Below the pieces are notes generated by a model, which did no database searches, was not told the DNA's origin, and saw only the letters and a list, made by a program, of their open reading frames with translations. A program made the position numbers and the translations under genes. From positions 6,510,769 through 6,574,768 of the forward strand of contig NC_084610.1 of the NCBI RefSeq assembly GCF_033807715.1: DNA of 64,000 nt, written 5' to 3'. Numbering within the stretch: the stretch's first letter is position 1; each line of letters starts with the position of its first letter. This document shows, one piece after another, positions 1-25,195 of the stretch. The DNA is from Cololabis saira (taxonomy: Eukaryota; Chordata; Actinopteri; Beloniformes; Belonidae).

Positions 1-1280
1 GAAGAATAGAAAGTATTCAGGTTTTTGTGGGATTGAGTTAGCGAGGTTACCGTAGGTCGTATTTGCACCAACAGTGACACAGAGAATACTCTTTGACATA
101 TTGTTTTTGTCTATCATCTCTTTGGGGATATGCAGACAAAAGAAACAACATCCTTGCAGTTGTTAGCATGTGCACATATAAGACCGACAGACTGCTTAGT
201 CCTGGAGCGGCTCCAAACGGGAAGACTCCGGCCATGGTGATGAGAAATACTTCCAGGTTACCACAAGGTCAGCGGAGGGTCCAGAGGAAGTGTTAGGTTG
301 ACAGCTGTGTCCATCTATCTTGCTGACACATACACACGTGTAAAGAGAAACACAAACAGACACACTGGTGGTGTCAAGGGACAGCGGGGAACACTCCTCA
401 CGTACGTCCTGTTTTCACTGCATGGCATAAAAACAGTGAATAGACAAGCTGACTTTAGAGAAAAGGAGGCAGAGTAAAACTGGAACTATGAGACAATGTC
501 AAATGTTATCACATTTGACAGATAAAACAAGGAACGTGGATGTTTTTGTGGACGATGGGTGATGAGAAACGGCATGTACCCGTCTTCACCTGAGTGTGTG
601 TCTGCGCCTCTGTTGTCTTGAGGATATGCAAGATGATGTGGCAGCTATTGTGTTGAAGCGAACATATGGTTTTTTGACGAGTCTCTTTCTAGTGCCATAC
701 TGTCTGTCTATACTGCACAATGGCAGCCAAGACAGCAGTCTTTTTACTTTGACTGAAGGCCTGTTTGAAGGAAAACATGGAAGAGCATTAGTGGAATCTT
801 TATTCCCTGGCTTATCGTTTTGGACTCCATGGATGAAGACCGTTTTAAAGAGTGGATTTACTTTAAAGGGAAAAAAAAGTTTGTGTCTCTAACTTACTTT
901 TTCTTCATTTTTATTTATAGGTTCTGGAACAATATTATTCTCAGTTGGGAATTTGAGATGAGGGGAATAATAGCTTCAGCGTAACATGGAAAGTTAAACA
1001 CAAACAGAGGAGAATTTCCCTCCTTATTCTTTTATGGGTGAATTGGATGGGAAATCCTGGAAATGGGATTGCCTTACATATTTTCAGGAGTGGTGCACGG
1101 AAAATTGGATATTATTTTCATTTCTTCTGTCTTACATAATGTGTACAAGATACAAACACATACTCTTAAAATACTCATTCTAATTTTTTTCCCTTGTCTG
1201 CATATGTTAATACCAAGTTTGGTCAAACATAAAGCATAGGCTATATATTCAATTTAATCTTCAAACAAAGTTGTTTTTTT
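1..1280. other. non-coding, no recognisable feature
   Basis: No open frame here has codon structure, a domain or splice-flanked continuity that I recognise. The longest frame (98 codons from 596) has no recognisable motif. The stretch reads as AT-rich teleost intergenic or intronic DNA with scattered CA-rich bits near 330-365. Confidence 0.6.
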
Positions 1281-1291
1281 GTGCGTGTGTG

Positions 1292-1371
<80 letters not shown>

Positions 1372-1390
1372 TGTGTGTGTGAGTGTGAGT
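1281..1390. repeat. (GTGC)n microsatellite
   Basis: An essentially uninterrupted GTGC/TGCG tetranucleotide array occupies about 1291-1371 and is flanked by short GT runs. The open frames across it on both strands (Arg-Ala-Cys-Val or Thr-His-Ala-Arg repeats) are by-products of a repeat unit without stop codons and are not genes. Alternating purine-pyrimidine GC-rich DNA of this kind can adopt Z-DNA. Confidence 0.97.
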
Positions 1391-4300
1391 TTGAGAGTGT
1401 TTCCTTCACCAGCCCTCTTGGCCGTCTACTATATTTTATTGGTCTCTCAAGAAAAGGAAGGAACAAAAGTGAAAAAGAATTGGAAAAAAAAAATTCTGCC
1501 AAAGAGGACTAAGTTTACAGAAAGGGGAACGTGAAAAAGTAGTAGAGAAAGACAAGACAGAGATCGGTGCAGTTTGGTGAGTGTGTAATGTGTCCTGTGT
1601 GAATAAAGAAAGAGACATAAGATAGATAGGTAGGATAGGTATTCATAAATACTATTTATACTACTAATACTACTACTACTACTATAGCGACAACAACAAC
1701 AACAACAAAACTGATAAGAATCATTTCAATGTTATTCCTTCAGTAACAATAGTGGTTCCTATCATCACTAGTTACCGCTACCAACATCCTTGTTCTATCT
1801 GGCAGTCCCAAGCCCTCTAGAGCAGCAGCCATGATAGACCCAGCCAGGGGAGGGGGCCAGGAAATAAAATACTAATTTTCATTTATTTGATATAAGGGTA
1901 TTTTACTGTAAAAACCCTCAGTAAAGGGTTTGCTCAAATTAACGTGATTGAATACAAAATAAATTCACCCTGTGCATAGTTAATAATGTGAAATCTAGTT
2001 GGGGAGACCAAAACTGTTCTTTGAACCAGGCTGTAAATATCGTAATTTTTTGCTGCTAAGTTGGACAACTTAAGTGGGGGTCAAAGGAGATTGACTTGAT
2101 CAGTGGTCAGTCGATGACCTGTTATTTATTTATTTTTACTTTCCTTGATGGATGCAACCTGGAAGTTAAAATGTTGGCGCTTTGGTAAAACCTATGGAGC
2201 TGGTTTTGTAAAATGCCGACCTCCTCCTTGATCCTTCCAGCTGTCCAGGTATAATCCACTGATTTAGCCAACTGCCACTCAATACCACTTGTTGGCAGTA
2301 CTGAACCACTTCTGCTGATTGGCAACTACTGATAAATAAAAGAAGAAAATGGCAGAGAAAGAAGGTGAAGAGGCAAACTGGAATGATAAAACAGAACACT
2401 TGCTGTGCTTGCTATTTGCATGCACTGTCATGATGGCGGGGTGTGCTAAGAGGTGACTCAAACAAAAGGACAACATTGAGACATCTGGAGAACATCATCT
2501 CCTGCCTATAACAAACCCAGCCAGCACCAAGACAACACCACCACCTACTCAGCAGTTTTTGGGCTCATGCTAAAGTACCTAATATGGCCTGGAGAGGTAC
2601 AGTACACCTCATGTATCTGCAGTTGGAAATATGCCAGTGGTCCCACTTTTTGTTTACCGTGTTTGCCAGATCCAGACTGGCAGAAAGGCTCTCCACTGGA
2701 CACTGACTCTATTAGCGTTCTCCCCCAAGGGCTTACTCCATCTGATGGTGAATGCACGTGTTGGTGGAGTGCAGCAGGACTCCAACCTTCACTTCCACAC
2801 CTAAAAATACAGTCCAAAGCCCTCAGTGTTTGTTTTCAAGTTTAAAAATGATGTGACCTGAATGGGAAGGAAAATGTATTATTGCACAACCAGGTTCACA
2901 TCCAAAAAAATAAAAAAAATGGCATATCTGAATGAAACCATGAGGAACATTACCGTAAATGTATTTCAAGTAGTAAAATATTTCAAATCCCTACACAGTG
3001 ACACCGTACCACTGTCTCAAGCAACTAAGTAATACATTAAGAATTTGTTTTCTAGCTGTCAGCCAAACATTCTTAACATGTGTTGCCCACATGGGTTTTT
3101 GGTGATATTTCCTTCCACAAGCAGTAAACACTGGATAAAAACTGATAACTGCTGTGCTAATAATTACCTGATACACCTGACAGGAGAAAGGAAGGACATT
3201 AAAGGTAAGAGAAGATAAAAGGAGAGGTAACAAGCACATGCCCCATAGGATGAGAAGAATAAACAAGTGTGTTAATCCTCTGAAAAGAGGACAAGAGAGA
3301 TGGGGATAGCGGTGGAAGAAGAGAGAAACATTGTTTGATTGCTGTTCTTCTTAAAAGGTGACACTCTTTATGCTACAAAGAATGTCCCTGCAGATTAAAC
3401 ACATGCACAGAAGCTGAAATTAAATTCTCCCGGGAGACCAGTAAGGACGTGACGATGACCGGCAAACTGAGAAACAAGAGTTGTGAAGAGGTGACACATA
3501 AACTGAGTGAGAGGACAGGAAGAAGGTTGAGCCGTCAAGGACTGGATCTGCACGTGAGAAGAAGGACGTTGACGGCAAGACGGGAAGCAAAAGAGAGCTC
3601 TCAGGATGAAGTGTGTGTCTTGAAGATGCTCAGGCTGGATGATTGTTTGGAAATGGTCACAAGGGAAGAGCAGTGGATGACTGGTGGAAACCAAATGAAG
3701 TGGGAATGATTATTCTTGCCTCAAGAAGTTTGGCAGGTTGACTCGCTGAACGAGGCATGTTGGAAATACAAATGTCACTTCCTCTGATGCTGCAACAAAC
3801 ATGTCAGTCATTGCTACAATGTGAGAAGGTGATTTCTTTTTGTGGTTAAAGAAAGGAAGCATTTTCTAAATGTTCACATGTTTACCTCAGATGTGTGAAG
3901 ATTTATAAGATGCAAAAAAAGAATGCAGAATGCAAAAAAAAAGAAAACAACTGTCTTTAGAGTGAATGTATTTAAATACAACAGGGGTTTAATTTGGATT
4001 AAAGCTCGGTTTGCTTGCTAGTAAATGCTCAGCTCCATGACTTTCATCCTGTCTCTACACTAGGCAGAACAAAGCCTGCTCTCCCAAGCGTTTATGCAAG
4101 ATGCCCCTCCAGTCAGAGGCTGTGCCACCTCTTGACTTCATTTTTTAGCCGTTTGTCAAAGAACAGGATCCTGCAGCGTAAAGGAGAAAGAGGATCAGCG
4201 AGGGGACGACTGAGAGGAGACAGATGAGAGGAGCTTTTGATGCTCCTGCTGTGAATCAAGAGAGTAGTTTATCATCAAAAAATAGACATGGCGAGTTCAG

Positions 4301-6008
4301 CACTTTCTTTGACCCTTTAACACACAAACACACACACAGTTTTTGCTCTCACACACATCTTGGAACATAAATCTGTTCCAACGTTTGCAGCGTACACACA
4401 GCACCCCTTGGTATTGTCTTTGTCTCGTCACCAGCTGTTTCCTTCTGATCTTTCTCCCTTTCCATCAGTCACTCCATTTCATGCTCTCAGCACCTTCATC
4501 CATCATACCTTCCTCACTTCTTCACACACTTTTGTCTCAATCCCTCTGTCTATATCTCAATCCATCAGCTGTTACAGTCATGGTGTTTGACAAGGGCACA
4601 GTCATTGGGTTGGTTATTCGTCAGTGCTGTCAGCTGGATGTACCTGGATATGACCTGATATTTCATGATAAAACCGATGGATAAAAACAACAAAATAGTG
4701 AATATCTGAATGATGAAATATACTTGTAGGATAAAATATCAGATATTGATTCGTGGCACAAATTAACGCCATTTTAGCACAGCAACTGATCAGTTGCTTT
4801 TAAGACACTGAAGTATATTCTTTTTCAGTTTCTCGTTACTTGACTAACTTTTCTGTTACTACTTACTTGAGTCTGTTGTGTCAGGCACTTATACTTTACA
4901 GGGGCCATAGTTTGAAATTGTGAGGTAAATCTTGGCTAAAGCAATCCGAATGAGCCCACATTTGAAGCTTCAAGTGGTGCTGAACTCTGGTTCCAATATT
5001 TTATCAACATTCACCACAAGCCGGTCTCAGTTCATGAAAGATCGCTGTGATTTTAGCACAGTCATAATGACAATAAGTTCATTTACTGTATATAAACAGT
5101 GTTCACATATATACTTTCCCTCTGTTTACTGCCATTTTTATAAGAGGAAACCGCTGAAACTGTAAATATTAGGTGCAATTGCATGGATTTTATCTTTACA
5201 AAGGCTGCTTATAAACTGCCAAAAAACTAGAATAATAACTTTCTGCAGCACCAATAAAGGCTGAGGTCTCCTCACAGTCACAGGTGGATTTACGCCACTC
5301 AGCTATCAGATCAGTCCTCTGTTACACAGATTATTCCAGGGTTAAAGTTATTGGGGATCAGATATATGTTGAAACTGCTCTCCAGTTTCTTAAGATTGCT
5401 TATTGTATCATCATCTCATCTGTGGATATAACTTTGCTGGAGATTTCCACAAACAATGCACAAGTATTTGTTTAGTTATTTTTGCAGAAAAGCCAGTGCT
5501 CTTACATTTTGCAGCATTCATGCAATTTGCATTTGTTCAGTTTTGTCTTATTAGCATGCAATTTGAATGCATTGTAGTTAAATAATTCAGTAGAATACAT
5601 GGATGCAGGATGTCCACTCAAACACTTTTTCTGAAAGATATTGTTCCCATAATACAGCCATCTTGTGTTTTGAAATCTCTTTGTTCTGCTTCACAAGTGA
5701 ATTCTGACATTTCTCATTGAATGCAAACTTATAAAACTCATTCAGAGAACAAAAAAGACACAGACAGAAGGAGCTCAAGTAATTACCATCCTCTTCCTTT
5801 CAAGAGCTCTCTCTTCGTTGCTCTCTCCATCCCTCTTTCCCGCCCCTTCTTTTCCCTGGGTCTCGTCCTGCCCTCGCTCCGCTCCTCGCACCGCTCCTTC
5901 CCTCCCATCAGCCATCCCACCCATCACCTCCTTAATCTCTCCCTCTCTGTCTCCTCTCATTTCCTCCGCCACCTCTGCGCCCCTGGCAGTTTTCTGAGGA
6001 TGCTCTTT

Positions 6009-6011
<3 letters not shown>
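1391..6011. other. non-coding stretch with short triplet repeats
   Basis: Short ACT and ACA triplet runs occur near 1665-1710 and A-rich tracts near 3915-3950. The block 2560-2840 is balanced in composition and open on both strands, but no protein family is recognisable, so it may be an old transposon fragment. The block 5780-6000 is strongly CT-rich, which explains the long frame there. No host gene is supported. Confidence 0.55.

Positions 6012-6056
<45 letters not shown>
6012..6056. repeat. (AC)n microsatellite
   Basis: About 22 uninterrupted CA units follow a CT-rich stretch. The open frames crossing it are repeat artefacts. Confidence 0.97.
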
Positions 6057-6059
<3 letters not shown>

Positions 6060-7560
6060 TGCACCTGCACTATCCATACACAAACACACATTATTCATGT
6101 GCATATTTACCAAGATGTGGAGACAAGCACCAACACAAAAAAGTATGCTTTTAAAGAATGTATCTGCAAGAAAACACACAAACACACATAGCAAAAGACT
6201 CACAACCCTCTACATGCACACACACAAGCAAAATAAGGTAATGAAGGATGATTAGGGGCAAGAGGGGGGTGGCAGCTAAGACATGACCTCCTGACTCAAG
6301 TAACCACTCAGAGCACAATATTCATATGAACTACTTCAACCTCTCCACAAGAGTTTGATTGCTTCCTGAAAGAGCGGTATACTGTATGTATGTGTGCATT
6401 TGTGTGGGAGTGTGTGTGTGTGTGAGCAAAGGTGAGGAAGAAAGGGAAAAAGATGGAGAGAGACAAGAGGCAGAGAGGGAAGTTGTCTTCCACCACATTC
6501 ACCCTCTCTGCCTCTCAACAGAAAGCAGTTCTTAGCAGAAATCCTTGATGGAAGCAATCCGCCAGTTCAGATTTAACTAAAGAACTACTTGAAGAATAAT
6601 GCAGAAATTGATTAGAAATTGAGTTCTGTCTTTGTGTGTCACCTTTGAGTGCTGGTTAAAGTAGCTCAGGGACAAGGAAGCGGCAGATTGGCCGCATGTC
6701 ATGACTGTGACAAACCGCAGAGAAAATAAAATGCAGTTGAACTCGCTTGATTCAGGTGCCCAGAGTGAGTGTTTCCGTTTGAAAGTATAGATTCAAACAA
6801 AGAACAGTCTCTCCTTTCACTTTGAGAGTTATCATTAACATTGGAATAAGGGGAATTACTGTAAGAACTGAAATATAATCTTTTCAAATGTGGCTCAAGG
6901 TTCTGCTGAAACCGTCCTGCAAAATGAAGTGAGGGAAGAAGAATAGGAAACTATTGAGAGATTCAAGGCAACCATTAGTTTCCATTCATGTCAGCACACG
7001 GTCTAAGTCAGTTTGCAAAGATTTAAAGCTCATCTGAGAAGACTGAATTCATCACGTTTATATTTCATAAATTTTACCAAAGGTTTTTTTCCAGGCGCCT
7101 CTAAATGAAATGCTTTCAGCAACTGTAGTTAGAGGCCGAAGTACCTTTTGTTATATTACAGTGGAGCAAAACACGGCAGTCATTTAAATACAGTCTTTTG
7201 GTGTCTTTTCAAAGGCAGTTGTGATTGGATAAGAGAGTTTTAGTAGAGGTATTACACCTGTAGTAGCTTTGAACCTTCCTGCCAGCCTGGCCAGCCATAC
7301 CCACTCTGGGATAATCTGGTACCGCCACCGATACAGAATGTACTGAACCGGTGGGTCAGGGCTGATCTTTATGTGCTGGCTCATACAGGAGCTTCCAAAA
7401 GCTCCTATGAAAAGCCATGATTCAGAACAGCCAAAACCACAAACTGCCCGGAAATCAAAGTTGAATCCAGAGGAACCAGTAGAGGAAAAGAATTTGACTG
7501 ACTGACCAGGCTAACGTTCTGCTTTCTCCTACTTCTGTAAATCTGTTGTTCCGTGTTAGG
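6057..7560. other. non-coding, no recognisable feature
   Basis: Mixed-composition sequence with short GT and CA runs near 6405-6425. No coding potential or repeat family is recognised. Confidence 0.55.
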
Positions 7561-8338
7561 CCTGGGGCCTCAGGACTAAGGGCTTGAAAGATGTGCAAGC
7601 CATCTTCTACACAAAGGTTGGGATTTAAAAAGAAAAAACGAACAGAAAAATGTGCGTATCCCTACGCCAACCCCGACCCTCGCGCAGGAACAGTCTTAAG
7701 ATATCGGGAACTGGCGACGCAGGCGGTGAGGGGGTGAAATGAAGCCAGATCCATGTCATACTCTTAATGTCATCACATATCAGACTTATAATATAATAGC
7801 GCCGATCGTGTCCCTCTGTGTTTGAAGCTCAGCGTCAGTCAGGACTCTGCTGCTGCAGCCGCGGTGCAGGACACGCCGGGAACCTCCTCGTCACCCACCG
7901 CTTCCAACCGTAGAGTGACTGAGGACAGAATAAATGAGTGCCGGGCCACTCTACGGAGCCCCTAAAGGGACTCAGATTTTTTATATGTTATCTTTTATAT
8001 ATATAATGAGTTTTCATCCTGACCCGCAGCAGAAACAGACTGCAGGAAGCCGCTGCGCATGCCCAGCAGGCTCATTTATATGCAAATACATTCATGAACT
8101 ACTTTGCATTGCCCATTTATGGTATAAAGTGGGCGTGTAGAGGGCGAGATATGAGGCAAATTCACGTGCGCAACCTTCCAGCTGGACTGTGATTTATAAA
8201 TCGAACATTGCGTGCAAGTGTGCGTGCACACTGTTTTATAAATCCAGATTTTTTTTTGTGCCCGCCATTTTCGGCTTTTGGGTTTACGTGCACTTTTAGT
8301 ATGAATCCTACGCACTCTTTTATAAATGAGGCCCCTGG
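7561..8338. mobile_element. non-autonomous TIR DNA transposon ('caggggcctca' family)
   Basis: The right end reads 'tataaatgaggcccctgg' and the left end 'cctggggcctca'. The reverse complement of the right end begins 'ccaggggcctca', so the two ends form a 12-bp terminal inverted repeat with one mismatch. Subterminal sequence carries 'gtgcgta' and 'cctacgc' style motifs, like the larger element at 58017-63810. There is no transposase frame, so this is a deleted, non-autonomous copy of about 780 bp. I see no clear target-site duplication. The superfamily (hAT-like or Harbinger-like) is unresolved, and the left boundary is less certain than the right. Confidence 0.55.
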
Positions 8339-20999
<12,661 letters not shown>

Positions 21000-21560
21000 C
21001 TTACAAGCGCCTCATTTGGGATAACGGCCCCCGTGTGACAGACGTTTGGTCCCCGTGGCAGTAGAACGTAGTTGGACGTTGAGAGGTGGACTAGGGCAGC
21101 ATCTGCAGGGATGCAGATGGTGTACCAGTCTGTTGTGGTGAAAAGAGAGCTGTGCCAAAAGACAGAGCTCACGATTTACATTCATCTACATTCCAGCCAT
21201 CATCTATGGACATGAATTGTTGGTAATGACTGAAAAAATGAGGTTACAAATACAAGCACGTTGCAATGAGCCTTCTCCCAGGAGTAGAATCACTCCTCTT
21301 CCACATCAAAAGCAGCCAGTTAAAGTGTTTTGGATATGTGGTTAGGATGCCTGCCAGATGCCCTTCAGGAGAGGTGTTTCAGACATGTTCTCAGACAGAA
21401 CCAGGACCTCCTAGAGAGATTATCGCCCAGTTAGCCAGGAGCGGCTCGGTATCCCCGAAACAAGAGCAAGAGGCTTGGCTAACAGAGGCCAAAGGAGGGC
21501 TGGAAGAAGTTACAGGGTTCTCATCTCAGACTGTTGCTTCCTCTAACTTATCCTACAAAA
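21000..21560 (+). pseudogene. LINE retrotransposon C-terminal remnant
   Basis: Conceptual translation in the frame that opens at 21266 contains 'SSQLKCFGYVVRMP' followed by 'GEVFQTCSQTEPG'. This resembles the conserved C-terminal block of a common fish non-LTR retrotransposon protein (pattern SQLrWFGHvvRMP...GEVFQACPTGRRPRGRPRTRW). Upstream, around 21015-21260, other frames carry related blocks ('VPVCC.EK.A', 'IYGHELLVMT'), so the copy has frameshifts. In the intact element this region follows the reverse transcriptase domain. The copy is 5'-truncated and decayed, and I see no poly-A tail or target duplication. Host function is unlikely. The family is recalled from memory and not searched. 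Confidence 0.65.
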
Positions 21561-24500
21561 GCAGTTCTTTGCAGCATGAACACAGGCATTTACAACAACA
21601 CTTTATCATATACATGTGTATTTTTGAAGCCAGATCAGAATACAACATATAATGTCCACTGAAATGAACAATTATAATTCAGCTTTTCCCCATAGAAATA
21701 TTACATTGTTTCTTTATTTGCCACTACAATGAGATGAAGCTCATGATTGGATTTCCTTGTTGGAGAGGTCACAGAACAAGAAGCGAGGAGACTGGTCCAG
21801 ATCACAGGATGGCACATTTCAGGCTCTGAATAAAAAAAAATGCACAGATGTGTGTATTTGTGTAGACGTGTGCGTCTTTGTGTCCCTATCGACCAAGCAA
21901 CAGTGCACCTTGAAGACACGGCAGATAAGGGAGGGGATGTTCTCACCTTGAGATGCACACTGTATCTAAATATCATGCAGCTCAGACGCAGTGTGGAAAC
22001 ACAGGCACACCGCTTTTCACTTTGACTGCAGTCTTTACAAGCTCTTTCTTTTTCTGATAACTTGACGACAAGTCTGTTGTGTTTTTTCTTCTTCCATCTG
22101 TATGCTCCGTGTGTCTTGCTGTGCCTGTTTGTACTCCTTTTAGACTTGTTTCCTCCATGTTTCCCGTGCCTGCAAGTAAAATCATCCAGTGCTGCTAAAA
22201 CACATCTCATTTAGCCTGCATTTACCTGATTAGATGTTTTTATTTGATATAATAATTACCCTGTCTGTGTTTGTAGTGCGCAGCATCTTTGCTGCCAGTG
22301 AGTGTGCCGTGATTATGTGAGCTATTAGCAGCTAAGTGGACGAGTGTCTGGCAGCGTGCCCAGTCTGCTCCCTCTGGAGCATCGAGCACATCTTAAGACG
22401 GCGTGAAGAAGCAGCGCTCTGTCAATGTTTGGTTTCTGCTCCGTGGGTGTGCTCGTGTTTCTGAACATGTGTGAAGTGGAGGGATTTTTTTTCTTTCTTT
22501 TTTGTTTTCATGAGCTGATATATAATTTTTCAAAAGATATAAATTGTGCACCGTTTTCCCGTCCTTTAATTGCTGTCTTCAAACTGATGGAATTTTTCAT
22601 AATTGCTGGCTGTAGATAAAGTTGTCGTGGGTTGGGTAATGTATGAATTAAACACCCTTCAACTGAATTAGCATAGCGCGTTGCACTGCTTGTTATAATA
22701 AGGATGGAATTAACTGTTTTTTTCTGCATTTTTCACCCCTTACATGTCTAAAAAGGTACACCAGAATATTTTGAGGTGTGGTCATTAACAAATCAACATT
22801 TACTCAAATATATGAATATGGAATATCAAGAAACATCACAAATAACTGAATATCATCTGGTTAATGTTATACACTTTGTCTCATTCAGATGCTCCGGCAC
22901 ACAGATCCACATTAACTATATAGGGGGATAGAAGTGACCTTGGTCCAGCCTGGGGGGCTTCAGCAGATGGAGAGAGGGGCAGAGGGCTCTGGCACGTTAG
23001 TTTGCACCACACACACAAATGAATACACACACATTCACACTTGTATGGACAAACGCTCAAGCTGGCAGGGTGACATTGTGTGTGTCGCGGCAGGGTCGGC
23101 CTTTCTTTCCGACACAATTGCGCTATTTCAGGGGGAAATCCACACAGCAGCATTCCAGTTTGGGAATGCCAGTATTCGTATAGATATTATTGGTCTTTCA
23201 AAGGAAAACTTTCCAACTCTTTTCATCATTTTTACTTTTTTTTTTTTTATTGAATACACAATATTAGTATTAGAACTGGAGAGTTCAACATCTGTGAACA
23301 CACAGAGACACAGTATCAGTACCAGTTATTATTTCTTTTGAACAATTAGACATGCAAAAGATTGTTTTATTATTATTATTATTATTATTATTTATTTCCT
23401 TTAGCAGATGTATACAGGAGAGAAAATAAAACCTGCTGTTTGAAATTGTTTAGAGGACAGGGAAAAAAAATCATAAAAAGCCATTTGGTCTTGCTAATTT
23501 CAGATATTTATGTGGGACAATTTCTAAGAAACCTGAACAAACAGGGTGTGTGAGGGGGGGAGAGGGTGTTCAACTACATATGTCTCTCCAGATTGGGACA
23601 GCACATTAAAAAAAAAAACAGCAGCTAACGAGACGAGAGGAAAGACAACGGGGGGGAGGAAAGCGAGAGGGAAGAATGGGGAAGGAGGGAACATTTGTGA
23701 GGCTACGACTCTTTGGAAGGGAAGTGCTGGCGGCCCACCTGTCTGCAAGGCTGCCAGCTGTAGCACACACTCACACACAAATCTGCACGGCAAAGTCATC
23801 CACACACTAACGCAGCAATATGAGAACATGAAGACAGATTTATTAGGTGCAACAAAGTTTGATCATATATGAAACTTTATGTTTGGCAATATAATGAAAT
23901 GTGTCACTATATGTCACTCCCTTTTCTTCGTATTAGGAACTGGAATTAATGTGACTTTGGTTTGAACTGATTTAATCAGAAGTGATTTGTTTATGAGGGC
24001 GATCAGGTGACGCATCACTGCTAGGTGTTACAGTTGTCATGACTGACTTCAGAGTTTGAGCTTCCTCGCTGGGTTACTGTCCAATCAGCATGAAGCCAGG
24101 CCACCAGTGATGAAGGATTTCTCCCATAGATTCTGAAGTATTATCAGTTTTTGGTTGTTTTTTTTTTTCCACATCTCAAGCACTTTAATGCAATCTCTCT
24201 GGATTCCAGGCTAGATCCAAAGACCAGCCATCTATCTTCCGGGTTGAGACCAATGCGAAGGTTAGATTCACTGCAGTTCCTCGAGACGCCGCTGGAGGCT
24301 GCATGACCTCAATTTGTGCATTTAAAAACACGAGGGAAAATTGAATCCATTCATAATGTTGCTGCTGTTGTCAGTCTGTTGTTCTAAAAAACATTTAAAT
24401 TATTTACAAGTGGAAATCGTTCAAGACAATGAGGTTAGCCTAACATCAGGAATTACAAAAAATTTGAAAGCTACCTTTCAGTTGCTTCAGTCTTCAATGA

Positions 24501-24619
24501 GCACTTAAAATCTGGAAGTTCATGAAAAAATGAAAAAGTTTTACTTAAAAATTCATAGTCCTGCAGGAGAAAATGACTGAACCACCGAAGTTAATGGGTA
24601 GTACAAAACTTCTTTGGCA
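21561..24619. other. non-coding stretch with ATT array
   Basis: Contains a (TAT)n run at 23367-23394, CA runs near 23005-23040, and a non-repetitive block at 22205-22420 that could be a conserved non-coding element. The 169-codon minus-strand frame at 21701-22210 shows no domain, and its composition does not suggest coding. No gene is supported. Confidence 0.5.
23367..23394. repeat. (TAT)n microsatellite
   Basis: About nine TAT/ATT trinucleotide units in an AT-rich context. Confidence 0.93.
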
Positions 24620-24890
24620 CCTGTCATTTTAAACAAGCCCTGTGGCTAGTGCTGGATCAGACATGTGTAATGACTGTTCATCTTTATAGAACTGCTTTAG
24701 CTCAGACACATTTGTCGGATGTCTGTCGTGAACAGCTCTCGTTAGGTTATTCCAGAGTATCTCCATGGGGTTCAGATCTGGACTGAAAAAGGCAGATTTT
24801 CTTTATCTCTAGCTATGGTGAGTTTACTTCAACGTTTGGGGTCATCGCCTTGCTGCATCATCCAACTTCAACTATGCTCCATCTGGTGGT
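24620..24890. mobile_element. degenerate DNA-transposon-like fragment
   Basis: The segment contains phrases such as 'ggggttcagatctggactg' and 'ggggtcatcgccttgctgcat'. These match the style of a repeat I associate with fish Tc1/mariner-type elements, which typically read 'ggggttgaggtctggactttgg' and 'ggggtcattgtcttgctgcat'. Boundaries, TIRs and duplications are not visible. Classification is tentative. Confidence 0.35.
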
Positions 24891-24930
24891 AGCCATCATT
24901 TTTCACGATATTTTGGTAAATGTCGTAATT

Positions 24931-25195
24931 AGGGCCCGAGCACTGACAGTACGAAGGCCCTATTGTATCTGGAGGAATTATTCTTGTTCTCGTTATGCAC
25001 GAAAATCGGTACACATCTGTATCATGTCGCAACTTAAAGAAAAGTCTCTTGGCGCCATGGCCGAAACCCAACAGGAAGTCGTCCATTTTGAATTATTATC
25101 CCGCACGCTTTTTCCGTCCGTTAATGCGGCGCGAACCACAACGTGCACCCATGCATGGCATACATCGTTACGTATAAACATATTAAAAGATACGG
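24931..25195 (+). repeat. teleost 'agggcccgagcac' interspersed repeat
   Basis: The block opens 'agggcccgagcactgacag' and continues 'gaaggccctattgtatctgg', then 'cgaaaatcggtacacat' and 'ggccgaaacccaacaggaag'. This is the layout of a very common fish repeat whose copies open with gggcccgagcac and soon read aggGCCCTATTGTA. The opening and the later GCCCTATTG can form a small hairpin. The 117-codon plus frame over it is an artefact of repeat composition. The class in repeat databases is not recalled with certainty. Confidence 0.6.

Noticed and set aside
5721..6203. Frames of 156 (+) and 142 (-) codons
   Set aside because: Both cross a CT-rich block and a CA microsatellite. Peptides are Ser/Pro or Val/Cys repeats with no domain.
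21701..22210. 169-codon minus-strand frame
   Set aside because: No recognisable domain, and its basic and cysteine-rich content changes character along its length. No splice-site or conservation evidence is available.
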